A stretch of DNA of 49,123 bases from Bradyrhizobiaceae bacterium (GCA_024103135.1 JAGFIZ010000071.1:1-49123), one strand, 5' to 3'; counted from the first letter of the stretch, positions 35,366-44,962 are shown. The notes: generated by a model from the sequence alone, not told the origin. Numbers and translations: made by a program.

Positions 35366-36366
35366 CAGAGGACAACCTCTGTATGATCGACCCATTCGAA
35401 GCTCTGCCTAATCTCTGCCATCCCTAGCCCCGCACCAATGGCGCACATGAGCTTGATCCTTGCCTTGGGTCCGTTTAAGTAGTCAGCAAAAATCACCCCA
35501 GCCGCATGGAGTTGTTTTCCCGCTCCTTCGTAGGCGTAGACCTGCTCGACTCTGCCCATCGGGCATCGAGATACGAGCACTACGGGAATGCCACTATCAA
35601 CGGCCTTTGCAACGGCATGGTACACCCCTGGTGTTACGTTACCAGCGCCGAAGGCCTCGACGACAATGCCTTGACAACCGGCAGCAAGAGAAGCATCGAC
35701 GAGCGTGGCATCCATCCCAGCAAAGCACTTTAACAAGGGTACGAATGTTGGCAGGGACTTGACGGAGAATATCTCTCTGTGTAACGGCTTCCGGTAGAGC
35801 AGGAGGTGGTTGTTGGTTATGCGGCCAAGCGGACCAAAGTTGAAACTCGTAAAGGTTGCAACGTCTTCCGTATCGGTCTTGGTCGCCTCCGATGCTGCCA
35901 ATACATCGCCCCCTAACACCACCAGGCTGCCCAGACCACGTGCTGCAGGATTCACGGCTACCATGATCGCATCACGAAGGTTGCGCGGTCCATCCCAATC
36001 CGGCTCCGAACTATTCCGCATGGCCCCAATGACTACAACGGGTTTGTCCGACCCCACGGTACAGTCCAGGAAGTAGGCCGTTTCTTCCAGTGTGTCGGTG
36101 CCGTGGGTCACGACCACACCATCAACAGTGGGGTCATTCACGTAGCCATTCACAATGGCCGAAAGCTCAAGCATGCGGTCGGGGGTGATGTGCGGACCCG
36201 GGTAGGTTCCGTATTCATGCACCAGGACGTCTGTGGTTTTTCGAACATCCGGGATGTGGGCAAGAATCTCCCCGCCACTCAACGTTGGCACAACTCCGCC
36301 AAAACCATCATCCAGGGTGGAGGCAATGGTTCCGCCTGTAAAAACGATAACAATTCGTGGAAGCAT
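35365..36366 (-). CDS. ansA: L-asparaginase
   Basis: This type I/II asparaginase family member hydrolyses L-asparagine to aspartate and ammonia. The two active-site motifs are present: FTGGTIAST (Thr13) and VTHGTDTLEETA (Thr90-Asp91). The catalytic Lys of EATKTDTEDV and the C-terminal block APGG-like GIPVVLVSRCPMGRV are also seen. No signal peptide is present, so it is likely cytoplasmic. It heads the ansA-alr-scpAB run and is divergent from hisC with 43 bases between starts. Substrate preference (Asn versus Gln) cannot be read here. Confidence 0.9.
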   Translation of the reverse strand: MLPRIVIVFTGGTIASTLDDGFGGVVPTLSGGEILAHIPDVRKTTDVLVHEYGTYPGPHITPDRMLELSAIVNGYVNDPTVDGVVVTHGTDTLEETAYFLDCTVGSDKPVVVIGAMRNSSEPDWDGPRNLRDAIMVAVNPAARGLGSLVVLGGDVLAASEATKTDTEDVATFTSFNFGPLGRITNNHLLLYRKPLHREIFSVKSLPTFVPLLKCFAGMDATLVDASLAAGCQGIVVEAFGAGNVTPGVYHAVAKAVDSGIPVVLVSRCPMGRVEQVYAYEGAGKQLHAAGVIFADYLNGPKARIKLMCAIGAGLGMAEIRQSFEWVDHTEVVL

Positions 36367-36396
36367 TGTCCGAAATTAGAGAGGTAAAGCAATTCG

Positions 36397-36404
36397 TAGT
36401 TTTG
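36397..36404 (+). promoter_or_regulatory. Candidate TAnnTTTG promoter box before hisC
   Basis: TAGTTTTG ends five bases before the hisC ATG. It fits the Bacteroidota -7 consensus and would give a nearly leaderless transcript. No good -33 TTTG is seen at the usual distance. Confidence 0.5.
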
Positions 36405-36409
36405 TAGTT

Positions 36410-37519
36410 ATGATTTTAGGTCCAAAGCATCTCCTGGATATTGCTGCCTACAAACCTGGTGCTAGTGTCGAGGAGATCAGGCGAACCTATGGATTACACG
36501 ATGTAGAAAAACTCGCGTCGAACGAAAATCCATTTGGTCCTTCACCCCGAGCAATCGAGGCAGCACAACAAGCGTTGATGCATGCACATCTGTATAACGA
36601 TGGTGGACTCGAGCTCAGGAACGTACTGGCGTCGGTACACAACCACCCGGTCAGTGGCATCACTGTCCACAACGGGAGCGATGCCATCATCCATCAGATC
36701 ATGCGGACGTTTCTGTTACCGGGTGATACAGCTCTGAGTTGCACTGGTGGTTTTGTTAGCTTCGGCATTGCCGTCCGCTCCGCAGGTAACACACCTGTCT
36801 TCGTACCACAAGCCGAAGGGTATCGTTTTGACGTTGATGGATTGATTGCCGCTATCGACGAAACAACCAAGGTTGTCTACGTTCCTAACCCGAACAACCC
36901 AACAGGAACGCACCTTACCGAAGCTGAAGTACGCCGACTGCTTGATCATATTCCAGCGTCGACAATTCTGATTCTTGACGAAGCCTACTACGAGTATGCC
37001 TCGGTAATGGCACCAGCCACGTACATCAGTGGCATCGCGCTACAGCATCCGAACGTCCTTACGCTACGCACGTTCTCAAAGGCCTATGGCCTAGCATCCC
37101 TGCGAATTGGCTATGCCATTGGTAGTCCGGAAGTTGTGCAATGGCTTCACAAGACCAAGTTACCTTTTGATCCCAACGGCGTTGGATGTGCAGCAGCAGT
37201 GGCAGCGTTGAACGATAGTGCTCACGTAGAACACACAGTTGCACAGACCATTAGCGGCATGCATCTTCTGTCCAACACCCTTAACGAATGCGGTTATACA
37301 ACCTCTGCCAGCGTTGCCAACTTTGTCTTTGTTGACTGTGGCACGGCAGAACTTGCAACAGACTTCCATTTGCAACTCCTGCACCGCGGGTTCATCACCC
37401 GTCCGCTTGCAGGGTTTGGCATTCCCACGGCCGTTCGCATCACCATTGGCACACCGGAGCAAAACCACCGTCTGGCCAATGTCCTGAGCGAACTATCGGC
37501 AACCTTTACAAACGCTTAA
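36410..37519 (+). CDS. hisC: Histidinol-phosphate/aromatic aminotransferase (HisC family)
   Basis: This is a 369-residue fold-type I PLP aminotransferase. It has [65 protein letters not shown] and [19 protein letters not shown], with the PLP lysine in SKAYG, and ends [21 protein letters not shown]. All are HisC-family signatures. HisC converts imidazole-acetol phosphate in histidine synthesis, and relatives also transaminate Phe/Tyr. No other his gene is nearby, while a 4-hydroxyphenylpyruvate dioxygenase gene follows 13 bases later. A role as a tyrosine aminotransferase is therefore plausible, but this is inference. Confidence 0.9.
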   Translation: MILGPKHLLDIAAYKPGASVEEIRRTYGLHDVEKLASNENPFGPSPRAIEAAQQALMHAHLYNDGGLELRNVLASVHNHPVSGITVHNGSDAIIHQIMRTFLLPGDTALSCTGGFVSFGIAVRSAGNTPVFVPQAEGYRFDVDGLIAAIDETTKVVYVPNPNNPTGTHLTEAEVRRLLDHIPASTILILDEAYYEYASVMAPATYISGIALQHPNVLTLRTFSKAYGLASLRIGYAIGSPEVVQWLHKTKLPFDPNGVGCAAAVAALNDSAHVEHTVAQTISGMHLLSNTLNECGYTTSASVANFVFVDCGTAELATDFHLQLLHRGFITRPLAGFGIPTAVRITIGTPEQNHRLANVLSELSATFTNA

Positions 37520-37532
37520 CTCGAGGAGAATC

Positions 37533-38660
37533 ATGAGCACAGAAACAGCAACAATGCCCACCCAGGCTGCAACGGACTTCCTGCCGATCAACGGGACCGA
37601 TCATATCGAGTTCTATGTAGGCAATGCCAAGCAAGCAGCGTTTTATTACCGCACGGCCTTTGGCTATCAGTTGATTGCCTATGCAGGACCCGAAACTGGT
37701 GTACGCGATCACGCATCGTATGTGCTCCAGCAAGGCAAGATCCGACTGGTGCTCACCACTCCCATGCATCCAGACAATCCAATCAGTGAGCACATCAAGC
37801 AACACGGTGATGGTGTGAAGGTGTTGGCACTATGGGTCGACGATGCCACAAAGGCATGGGAAGAAACAACCAAGCGTGGTGCAAAGAGTGCCATGGAGCC
37901 ACGCCGCCTGACCGATCAACACGGTGAAGTGGTCATGTCGGCCATCCACACCTACGGCGAAACCATCCACACGTTTGTCGAGCGCAAGAACTATAGCGGT
38001 GCCTTCCTTCCTGGTTATGAGCCCATGACGGATGACTACAGGACCACACCAGTAGGTCTGTTGTACGTTGACCATTGCGTAGGCAACGTCGAGCTAGGCA
38101 AGATGAACGAGTGGGTAAAGTTCTACGAAGATGTGATGGGCTTCAAGCTCTTGCTCACGTTTGACGACGAGGACATCTCCACCGAGTATTCGGCGCTCAT
38201 GAGCAAGGTCATGTCCAACGGTAACGGTTACATCAAGTTCCCGATCAACGAGCCAGCCCAGGGCAAGAAGAAGAGTCAGATCGAAGAGTATCTTGACTTC
38301 TACCATGGTGCCGGTGTACAGCACATCGCCGTTGCAACCAACGACATCCTAAGCACCGTCGCCGAGTTGCGCCGACGTGGTGTTCAGTTCCTGCAAGTAC
38401 CCAACTCGTATTACGAAGATCTTCTTGATCGCGTTGGTGCCATTGATGAAGACCTGGATTCACTTCGCGCATTGAACATCCTGGTTGATAGAGACGACGA
38501 AGGATACCTCTTGCAGATCTTCACCAAGCCCGTCGAAGACAGGCCGACCGTATTCTATGAAATCATTCAGCGGAAGGGGGCTAGGTCATTCGGCAAAGGA
38601 AATTTCAAGGCCCTGTTTGAAAGCATTGAACGCGAACAAGCACGGCGTGGAAACCTATAA
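37533..38660 (+). CDS. hppD: 4-hydroxyphenylpyruvate dioxygenase
   Basis: This vicinal-oxygen-chelate Fe(II) dioxygenase converts 4-hydroxyphenylpyruvate to homogentisate in tyrosine degradation. It contains [23 protein letters not shown] (first VOC module) and [15 protein letters not shown]. The iron ligands are likely the His of VDHCVG, the His of [11 protein letters not shown], and the Glu of [23 protein letters not shown]. All are present in 375 residues. Its ATG is preceded by gaggag at close spacing. It follows hisC by 13 bases and precedes gdh by 59. Homogentisate dioxygenase is not in the window. Confidence 0.94.
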   Translation: MSTETATMPTQAATDFLPINGTDHIEFYVGNAKQAAFYYRTAFGYQLIAYAGPETGVRDHASYVLQQGKIRLVLTTPMHPDNPISEHIKQHGDGVKVLALWVDDATKAWEETTKRGAKSAMEPRRLTDQHGEVVMSAIHTYGETIHTFVERKNYSGAFLPGYEPMTDDYRTTPVGLLYVDHCVGNVELGKMNEWVKFYEDVMGFKLLLTFDDEDISTEYSALMSKVMSNGNGYIKFPINEPAQGKKKSQIEEYLDFYHGAGVQHIAVATNDILSTVAELRRRGVQFLQVPNSYYEDLLDRVGAIDEDLDSLRALNILVDRDDEGYLLQIFTKPVEDRPTVFYEIIQRKGARSFGKGNFKALFESIEREQARRGNL

Positions 38661-38719
38661 GCATACATCAAGCACAGTAATCGCAATTCATCATTTTCCA
38701 TTTCATTTTGGAAGGTCAC

Positions 38720-40183
38720 ATGGCCTCTGGCTCTAAGTCGACAAAGAAGGTAGCAGCAACCGCTGTTCCGCACGGTTCTCAGCCCTTCCTAGCGTCGGTT
38801 AACTACTACTTCGACAAAGCTGCGAAGTACATTGATTTGCCCGCTGGTCTCATCGAGCAAATCCGGGCATGTAATTCAGTGTACTACATGCAATTTCCGG
38901 TCCGCATCAAGGGCAACGTCCAGGTTGTCCAAGCATGGCGTGCAGAGCACAGCCATCACAAGCTGCCAACGAAGGGCGGCATACGGTATGCAGAAACCGT
39001 AGACCAGGAGGAGGTAGAAGCACTTGCAGCACTGATGACGTACAAGTGCGCCGTAGTCGACGTTCCTTTTGGTGGTGGTAAGGGTGGAATCAAGATCAAC
39101 CCAAAGAACTATACCGTAGATGAACTGGAGCGCATTACCCGTCGCTACACCGTAGAGCTAATCAAGAAGAATTTCATTGGACCATCCGTTGACGTTCCTG
39201 CACCTGACTACGGTACCGGTGCACGTGAGATGGCATGGATTGCCGACACGTTCCAGACGTTTGGCAATAGCGACATCAACGCCCTTGCCTGCGTTACGGG
39301 TAAGCCCGTCGGACAAGGTGGTGTGCGCGGTAGAACCGCTGCAACAGGCCGAGGCTTGTTCTTTGCAACACGTGAAGCCGTTAACGACCCTACCTTGATG
39401 AAGCGTCTGAAGATGACCACTGGTTTTTCTGACAAGCGCATCATCGTGCAGGGCTTTGGTAACGTTGGCTACCATGCTGCAAAGTTCCTTCAGGAGGGCG
39501 GCGCTACGATCATTGGCATCATTGAGTATGATGGTGGCTTGCTGAACCCCAAGGGCATTGACGTAGAAGCGCTGTACAAGCATCGTCAAGCTACTGGATC
39601 CATTACCAACTTCGCTGGTGCCAAGACCATCAAGAATGGAAACAGCTTGCTTGAGCATGAGTGCGATATCCTTGTTCCTGCCGCACTTGAATCACAGATT
39701 TACAAGGACAACGCACCACGGATCAAGGCCAAGATGGTCGTTGAAGGTGCAAACGGACCAGTGACTGCAGTAGCCGACGAGATCCTTCTCAAGAAGGGTG
39801 TATTCGTCATGCCCGACATGTTCGTCAATGCAGGCGGTGTAGTGGTATCCTACTTCGAATGGCTGAAGAACATCTCGCACGTTCGATTCGGACGTCTTGA
39901 CAAGCGCTTCGAAGAGGGCTCTAACACGCGCCTTGTAAACACCATCGAGCGCCTCACAGGTCAGTCGCTCTCCACCACCGAACGTGGCATGCTAGCCCGT
40001 GGTGCAGACGAAGAAGACTTGGTGAACAGCGGTCTGGAAGACACGATGATCGGTGCCTACCAGTCGATCATGGAAACCATGCGTGGTGACAAGCGCTATT
40101 CGACCGACATGCGTACGGCAGCGTTTGTAAACTCTATCACCAAGATTGGCGTTTCCTACCAATTGTTGGGAATCTTCCCATAA
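38720..40183 (+). CDS. gdhA: Glutamate dehydrogenase
   Basis: This 487-residue Glu/Leu/Phe/Val dehydrogenase family member interconverts glutamate and 2-oxoglutarate plus ammonia with NAD(P). Substrate-site KGGIRYAETVDQEEVEALAALMTYKCAVVDVPFGGGKGGI is seen, then VPAPDYGTGAREMAWIAD, and the dinucleotide fold VQGFGNVGYHAAKFLQEGGA. The coenzyme specificity is not clear from sequence. ATG at 38720 follows GAAGG with a short spacer, which decides it over an upstream in-frame TTG (38708). It ends in a strong terminator (40238-40273). Next to HPD and an aminotransferase it may regenerate 2-oxoglutarate. Confidence 0.93.
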   Translation: MASGSKSTKKVAATAVPHGSQPFLASVNYYFDKAAKYIDLPAGLIEQIRACNSVYYMQFPVRIKGNVQVVQAWRAEHSHHKLPTKGGIRYAETVDQEEVEALAALMTYKCAVVDVPFGGGKGGIKINPKNYTVDELERITRRYTVELIKKNFIGPSVDVPAPDYGTGAREMAWIADTFQTFGNSDINALACVTGKPVGQGGVRGRTAATGRGLFFATREAVNDPTLMKRLKMTTGFSDKRIIVQGFGNVGYHAAKFLQEGGATIIGIIEYDGGLLNPKGIDVEALYKHRQATGSITNFAGAKTIKNGNSLLEHECDILVPAALESQIYKDNAPRIKAKMVVEGANGPVTAVADEILLKKGVFVMPDMFVNAGGVVVSYFEWLKNISHVRFGRLDKRFEEGSNTRLVNTIERLTGQSLSTTERGMLARGADEEDLVNSGLEDTMIGAYQSIMETMRGDKRYSTDMRTAAFVNSITKIGVSYQLLGIFP

Positions 40184-40237
40184 GAATTGCAAGCGTTTCG
40201 GAGTGATGAACTAGAACGTCGCACTTGTTTGAAACAC

Positions 40238-40273
40238 AAAGCGGGGATTGGCGCAAAGCCAATCCCCGCTTTT
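40238..40273. terminator. Bidirectional terminator between gdhA and the T9SS gene
   Basis: A perfect stem, GCGGGGATTGGC / GCCAATCCCCGC (40241-40252 and 40258-40269), has a GCAAA loop, A-run on the left and T-run on the right. It ends both convergent genes. Confidence 0.95.
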
Positions 40274-40289
40274 CATTTTACGGTAGTAA

Positions 40290-42728
40290 TTAGTGCATGA
40301 GCACTTTGTGGATTGTCGTGTTGCTGCCTTGTGATACAACAACCACGTACATGCCGCCAGGAAGCTCATTGCCTGTTCTATCACGTCCGTCCCATTCAAT
40401 CCAACCCTGACCATTCAAAGATTGAACGAATGCACCAAGTGCGGTGTACACCTGTGCTTGTATCGACTCTGTAGAAGCCGATGTGATACGGAGCACGTCG
40501 GACATCGGGTTTGGTGCTACGGTCAATCCAGCAATACCTCCGTCGACGTCATCAACTGATGAAACCGGTGAGCGAACAGCGAAGAACTGTACTGTTCCAG
40601 CAGTGCTAACTAGCTCTACGACTGCAATACCGCTGGTGGTGTCGGTCGACTCCAGGCAGATGTCTCGTTGCTCGCCTTTCTTTATCACCAATGGAAGCGT
40701 CAGCTCTGGACTGAACGTGAACGTACTACCGATGGTTCCTGAGATGGTTGCGGCGGTAATGACGGCAGAATCGCACTCCATTGGCAGCGTTACCGTACAA
40801 TGTCTTTCGCCTACCGTATTCGAGAACCTGAGGGTATCTTGTTCGAGCGCAAGATCAGGCACGACCGTCCCAATGATGACTACCGTGCCATTGCCACTTG
40901 CTGCAAAAAACGTCACCGTACCATTGATGGCAGATGCATCCTGTGCCATCACTCTGATCTGTACATCAAGTGAGCTACCTGGCTGCAAGACAAATGGAGC
41001 TGTAAGACCCAGAACCTGAAGCGAAGCAGGAGGATCGGTTGACACGGATGTCACGACAATCTCGGTCCCACCAGTGTTCGAAAGCATACCGGTAATGATG
41101 GTATCAGCTCCCGAACAGATGCCGACGTGGTCAAACACCAGGGTGTCGACACTAAGTGTAAGCTGGCCAGGTCCGGTTGCAGGATTAACAACGACCTTTG
41201 CTACGGCCGACTCGACTGTATCACAGGCATTCCAGATGGCACAACGGTAGTTGCCTGAATCTGCTCTTGCAGCAGCGTTCACTACGAATGATGCCTGGTT
41301 TGCCCCGGACACTGGAGTACCATTCCTCAGCCACTGATACATCAGTTTGTCTCCTACAGCCGCAACCGTAAGTGTGAGTTTCTCACCTGCCTTGATGGTG
41401 GCGTTTACTGGTTGTTCGGTGACGACGGGTTTTTCAAGCACGTCCACCACAACTGGCGTCGAAGTATCTGCAGGGGTACAACTACCACTGACTCTGCAGA
41501 AGTACGTCCCTTCGTTACCGATGGAGACGCCTTGTAGTGATAGCGTGGGTGTCGTAATCCCTGGCATCAGCGCACCATTCTTATACCACTCGTAGATCAG
41601 GTCCGCACCAATGGCTTCGACGGTGAGTGCAAGATTCTCTCCTTCACACAACTCCTGATTACCAGTAGTCTGACTTGTTATGGTCGGCTTGGGTACGATG
41701 GTTACCGTTGCTTGATTCGTAGTCACCTGCTTGTCGCATGATGAGATAACGCAGTCATACACACCGCCATCGGCGGCCGTAGCATTCGGCACACGGTAAA
41801 TGGCATCGGTTGCTCCAGCGATTGGAGTACCGTTTAGGCGCCATTGATAGAGCGGGCTCTTCCCCGTGGCTCCTGCAACCAACTGTAGCGTCCGCCCAAC
41901 ACACACCGATTGCGTTTGCGGATGCTCCGCCACTACTGGTGCACCGCTTATGGTAAAGGGCATCGACGTGGAGAGTACTTCTCCATCGGCAGTGTTTACC
42001 AGCCGGATAACATAGTTGGATGATGCCGTCAGGTCGGATGGGAAGGTGTACGAATATGAGCCGGACGAGGCACTCACAGACGTTGTCACAACGGTTGTCG
42101 TTGAAAAGTTATCCTTCGACAATTCGATCTTCAAGGTGGTGATGCCCGTTTGCGTCCACGTAATATTCGTCGACTCTCCAACACAAAAGCCCTGTCCACC
42201 CACTGGTGCCGTAACTGTTGCACCAGTGACCGTAAGCGTCTTGCTCATGGTATTCCACACATCACCAGTCTGGGCATTGTTCTCGTTTACAGCATTGCCC
42301 GCAGCATAGAGCGTATAGGTACCATGGGCCGCAGGTGCTGTCCACGTGAACTGAAAGTTTGCGCCGTTGTTTCCGTCAAAGTCACCTGGTGCGGTGTGAG
42401 TGAGTTCATCATTGATGTTCTGAACACCAGCACCACCCGCAAGGTTGGCCTGCTTGGCTCCTGCCTGACTGATAATGGCCAGGTTAAAACCACCTGCCGT
42501 CTGATTCCCATTCTCTACCCTGAAGGTAAAGGTGCCCTGACCACCAGCTTTGACGGTGGTATTCCCGGAAAGCGACAGTTTGGTATTGCCATTGGCAGTT
42601 CCGCCATGGCATCCACCGCACCCTGTCTGGTACACGCCAGTAATACCTGTTGGTCTGGCAAGCACCGTACCTGGTAAACAAGTGGCAAGAATGGCAGCTG
42701 CAACAAATGCAGTGCGTAACAATGTCAT
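40290..42728 (-). CDS. Secreted choice-of-anchor V/Ig-repeat protein with CxxCH motif and T9SS tail
   Basis: ATG 42728 starts a signal peptide (TLLRTAFVAAAILATCLPG) and has a GGGGA element six bases upstream. The first domain is Reeler/choice-of-anchor V-like (YQTGCGGCHGGTANGNTKL ... VKAGGQGTFTFRVENG), with a single CxxCH heme-type motif at residues 37-41. Three Ig-like domains follow (LYQWRLNGTPIAGATDA; LIYEWYKNGALMPGI; LMYQWLRNGTPVSGANQ), then ASPM/Hydin-like beta domains and a sorting domain (PNPMSDVLRITSASTE ... ELPGGMYVVVVSQG). It is 812 residues long. Export and surface anchoring by T9SS are expected. Whether heme is attached is uncertain. Confidence 0.88.
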   Translation of the reverse strand: MTLLRTAFVAAAILATCLPGTVLARPTGITGVYQTGCGGCHGGTANGNTKLSLSGNTTVKAGGQGTFTFRVENGNQTAGGFNLAIISQAGAKQANLAGGAGVQNINDELTHTAPGDFDGNNGANFQFTWTAPAAHGTYTLYAAGNAVNENNAQTGDVWNTMSKTLTVTGATVTAPVGGQGFCVGESTNITWTQTGITTLKIELSKDNFSTTTVVTTSVSASSGSYSYTFPSDLTASSNYVIRLVNTADGEVLSTSMPFTISGAPVVAEHPQTQSVCVGRTLQLVAGATGKSPLYQWRLNGTPIAGATDAIYRVPNATAADGGVYDCVISSCDKQVTTNQATVTIVPKPTITSQTTGNQELCEGENLALTVEAIGADLIYEWYKNGALMPGITTPTLSLQGVSIGNEGTYFCRVSGSCTPADTSTPVVVDVLEKPVVTEQPVNATIKAGEKLTLTVAAVGDKLMYQWLRNGTPVSGANQASFVVNAAARADSGNYRCAIWNACDTVESAVAKVVVNPATGPGQLTLSVDTLVFDHVGICSGADTIITGMLSNTGGTEIVVTSVSTDPPASLQVLGLTAPFVLQPGSSLDVQIRVMAQDASAINGTVTFFAASGNGTVVIIGTVVPDLALEQDTLRFSNTVGERHCTVTLPMECDSAVITAATISGTIGSTFTFSPELTLPLVIKKGEQRDICLESTDTTSGIAVVELVSTAGTVQFFAVRSPVSSVDDVDGGIAGLTVAPNPMSDVLRITSASTESIQAQVYTALGAFVQSLNGQGWIEWDGRDRTGNELPGGMYVVVVSQGSNTTIHKVLMH

Positions 42729-42769
42729 ACATTTCCCCGCATTATTGATTAATTGTTCCAACAAACAAA

Positions 42770-42798
42770 AAGGCCGTTGGAAAGTTTCCAACGGCCTT
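42770..42798 (-). terminator. Terminator of the YceI-family gene
   Basis: Perfect arms AAGGCCGTTGGAAA and TTTCCAACGGCCTT with a one-base loop, flanked by an A-rich stretch on the left (T-run on the minus strand) and TTTTTT on the right. It lies 54 bases after the YceI stop. Confidence 0.92.
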
Positions 42799-42851
42799 GA
42801 TTTTTTGTTGATGCGACTGTCATGCTGACAATCTACCACGAACCGAGATTG

Positions 42852-43496
42852 TTATCCGTTTGCGAAAAGCTTGGCAGTAATCGCAATGGTGTTGCCAACG
42901 CTCTTACCAACAACGCCTTCCTTACCCTTGATCGCATACTCAGCAAGCGGGACATCGAATGTTGCTGTTACACTCACCAGGTTGCCACTCGCACGCTTCT
43001 TGCTTTCGGCACTCTCTGGGATGAAGACAATCTTGACGTTGGCTGTAATGGTCTTCGATACACCATGGAGGTTGAACGTCCCTGTTGCCTGACCTGTTGC
43101 TACGTGGTTGTTGCCTTCCTTTGAAACATAAAGTTGTTTCAGTGACGCAAGAGTAAACGTAATCGTAGGATACTTGTCGGCCCCCAACCATTGATCGCTA
43201 TACATGTGATCGTCACGCTTGGCAATGGCCGTCTTCATCGACCGCACCTGCACCGTGATGGTACCGGTTGTTGACTCAAGATTGTTTGGATCAAGCTTGA
43301 ACGTACCAGTAATACCATCGGCCGTGCCATTGATGTTCTCCATCGGCGCCTCGCTCAAGAACTCAAGGGTGTTCTTACCAACGGAGTTATTCAGGGTATA
43401 CTGCTTCTGTCCTCCTGCAATCCCAAACCCTGTGGCTGCCGACAACCAGACAGGAGTAGCACTGATAAGTGCCATAGCAACAAGAATGTTACGCAT
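42852..43496 (-). CDS. YceI-family periplasmic lipocalin-like protein
   Basis: The 214-residue protein has a signal peptide (NILVAMALISATPVWLSA). The YceI pattern is KNTLEFLSEAPMENINGTADGITGTFKLDP, then VQVRSMKTAIAKRDDHMYSDQWLGADKYPTITFTLASL, GTFNLHGVSKTITANVKIVFIPE and PLAEYAIKGKEG. YceI proteins bind isoprenoid or polyprenyl lipids in the periplasm, but the ligand here is unknown. An exported chaperone-like or lipid-carrier role is possible. A TACATTTTG box lies nine bases before ATG and may be its promoter. It is followed by its own terminator. Confidence 0.92.
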   Translation of the reverse strand: MRNILVAMALISATPVWLSAATGFGIAGGQKQYTLNNSVGKNTLEFLSEAPMENINGTADGITGTFKLDPNNLESTTGTITVQVRSMKTAIAKRDDHMYSDQWLGADKYPTITFTLASLKQLYVSKEGNNHVATGQATGTFNLHGVSKTITANVKIVFIPESAESKKRASGNLVSVTATFDVPLAEYAIKGKEGVVGKSVGNTIAITAKLFANG

Positions 43497-43551
43497 GTGT
43501 TAACTCAAAATGTAAAAGTGAAAATGTAATCAAGCAACCCGGCTTGTGTGT

Positions 43552-44691
43552 TTACACACGCAAATCACGAATGACCTCGGACAAAATTGTGGCTGCCTGA
43601 AAAATTTCTTCTTCCGTGGTCAAATGACTTACGGACAGCCTTAGTGCAGCCCTAGCCTCATGTCGGCCGAGGCCCATTGCCGAGAGTACATGGCTTGGTT
43701 GCTGACTACCTGAAACGCAAGCGCTTCCATTACTTGCAGCAACATTTCGCATATCTAAAAGTTGCAGGATGGCTTCGCCATCAAGTGACTCTGCATCAAC
43801 AAATGAAATATTCAGAATGTGTGGGGCTGCGAATTCTACGGGAGTATTGAATCGGACGTCGGGCACCATTGCTGCGATCAGCGAACGAAGTTGCTCCGTG
43901 AGTTGCCTCATACGTGACGTACGCACGTCGAACTCACTCATGGCATATCGTACTGCATGCTGAAAACCAACGATTGCTGCAACGTTCTCCGTCCCAGCCC
44001 TTCGATTACGTTCTTGTCCGCCCCCTACCATCATCGGCTTGAAATCAATACCGCGACGCACAAACAATGCCCCAATACCTTTTGGACCGTGAATCTTATG
44101 GGCAGAAAACGTTGCGAGGTCCACACCAAGTTCCTGAACATTGATTCGCACCTTCCCTAGTGCCTGCACGGCATCGGTATGGAGGTAGGCATTCGGAAGT
44201 AGATGTCTGACGGCAGTGATATCCTGGACACATCCCGTTTCGTTGTTCACGAGCATCACGGAAATGAGCGACCGCTTGTTGTCCAGTCGAGCAACATCAT
44301 CAAGCGCTACCCTACCGTGATCATCAACGTCAATCACGTCTGCCCTAGCCCCCTTCCGCTTCATGGCGTGGACAACATCAAGCACACTGTGATGTTCGAT
44401 AGCCGTGCAGTAAACTTCGTCGACAAGATTGCTTTCGTGAAGGGGGCTATGGAGTGCGGTGTTATTGCTCTCGGTACCACCACTCGTAAACATGAGCTCT
44501 GCAGGATGTGCCCCAAGTGCGTGAGCGATCTCCGTTCGAGCATCTTCGACGGCAATGCGAGCCTTCCTGCCGTAGAGGTGGACGCTTGACGCATTGCCAA
44601 ACTCCGACGTAAGCCACGGCATCATGGCGTCGAGAACCTTGGGATCAAGTGGCGTCGTGGCGCTATTGTCCAGATACATCACGCTTACCAT
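43552..44691 (-). CDS. Cysteine desulfurase (NifS/IscS family)
   Basis: This PLP enzyme releases sulfur from cysteine for Fe-S clusters or thio-modification. It has MYLDNSATTPLDPKV, FTSGGTESNNTALH, AIEHHSVLD, MLVNNETGCVQDI, LHTDAVQALGK and FSAHKIHGPKGIGALF (PLP Lys in SAHK), then NRRAGTENVAAIVGF. The reactive Cys is in GSACVSGSQQPSHVL. ATG 44691 (AAGG, short spacing) is preferred; 44679 is the alternative. It overlaps the stop of the small upstream gene by about 29 bases. No iscU or nfu is in the window, so which pathway it feeds is unclear. Confidence 0.93.
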   Translation of the reverse strand: MVSVMYLDNSATTPLDPKVLDAMMPWLTSEFGNASSVHLYGRKARIAVEDARTEIAHALGAHPAELMFTSGGTESNNTALHSPLHESNLVDEVYCTAIEHHSVLDVVHAMKRKGARADVIDVDDHGRVALDDVARLDNKRSLISVMLVNNETGCVQDITAVRHLLPNAYLHTDAVQALGKVRINVQELGVDLATFSAHKIHGPKGIGALFVRRGIDFKPMMVGGGQERNRRAGTENVAAIVGFQHAVRYAMSEFDVRTSRMRQLTEQLRSLIAAMVPDVRFNTPVEFAAPHILNISFVDAESLDGEAILQLLDMRNVAASNGSACVSGSQQPSHVLSAMGLGRHEARAALRLSVSHLTTEEEIFQAATILSEVIRDLRV

Positions 44692-44944
44692 AGCCCTTGA
44701 ACCGATCGAACTTTGCACTGTAGAGTACAATGTTGAACTCGGCATCTCGGAGTGTACCACCCGATGGCGACAAGTAGAATTGAGCCGTCGTATCAGTCTT
44801 ATGCTTGGACAGAGTGCCGTCTGGTTCTACGTAGAAGTGCACCAGTTTGTACCCTAGACGCTCTTCAGCTTGCTGCGCCTGGAGAATAAGATTCTCAGGC
44901 GTATACACGTTGATGTCGGCAATATCGTCAGAGGGCGCGCTCAC
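44663..44944 (-). CDS. Small protein of unknown function, divergent from secA
   Basis: This 93-residue protein starts at GTG 44944 (no ATG in frame). It has no signal peptide or transmembrane segment and contains YTPENLILQAQQAEERLGYKLVHFYVEPDGTLSK, then QFYLSPSGGTLRDAEFNIVLYSAKFDRFKGYG. I do not recognise the family. It overlaps the cysteine desulfurase start and is divergent from secA. Translational coupling to the desulfurase is plausible. The absence of an ATG start and clear SD leaves some doubt. Confidence 0.6.
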   Translation of the reverse strand: MSAPSDDIADINVYTPENLILQAQQAEERLGYKLVHFYVEPDGTLSKHKTDTTAQFYLSPSGGTLRDAEFNIVLYSAKFDRFKGYGKRDVSGQ

Positions 44945-44962
44945 GAAGCCCCAAAATTAGGG

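Noticed and set aside
43546..43559. Hairpin GTGTG-TTTA-CACAC at the cysteine desulfurase stop
   Set aside because: Only five base pairs, AT-poor context without T-run; not a convincing terminator.
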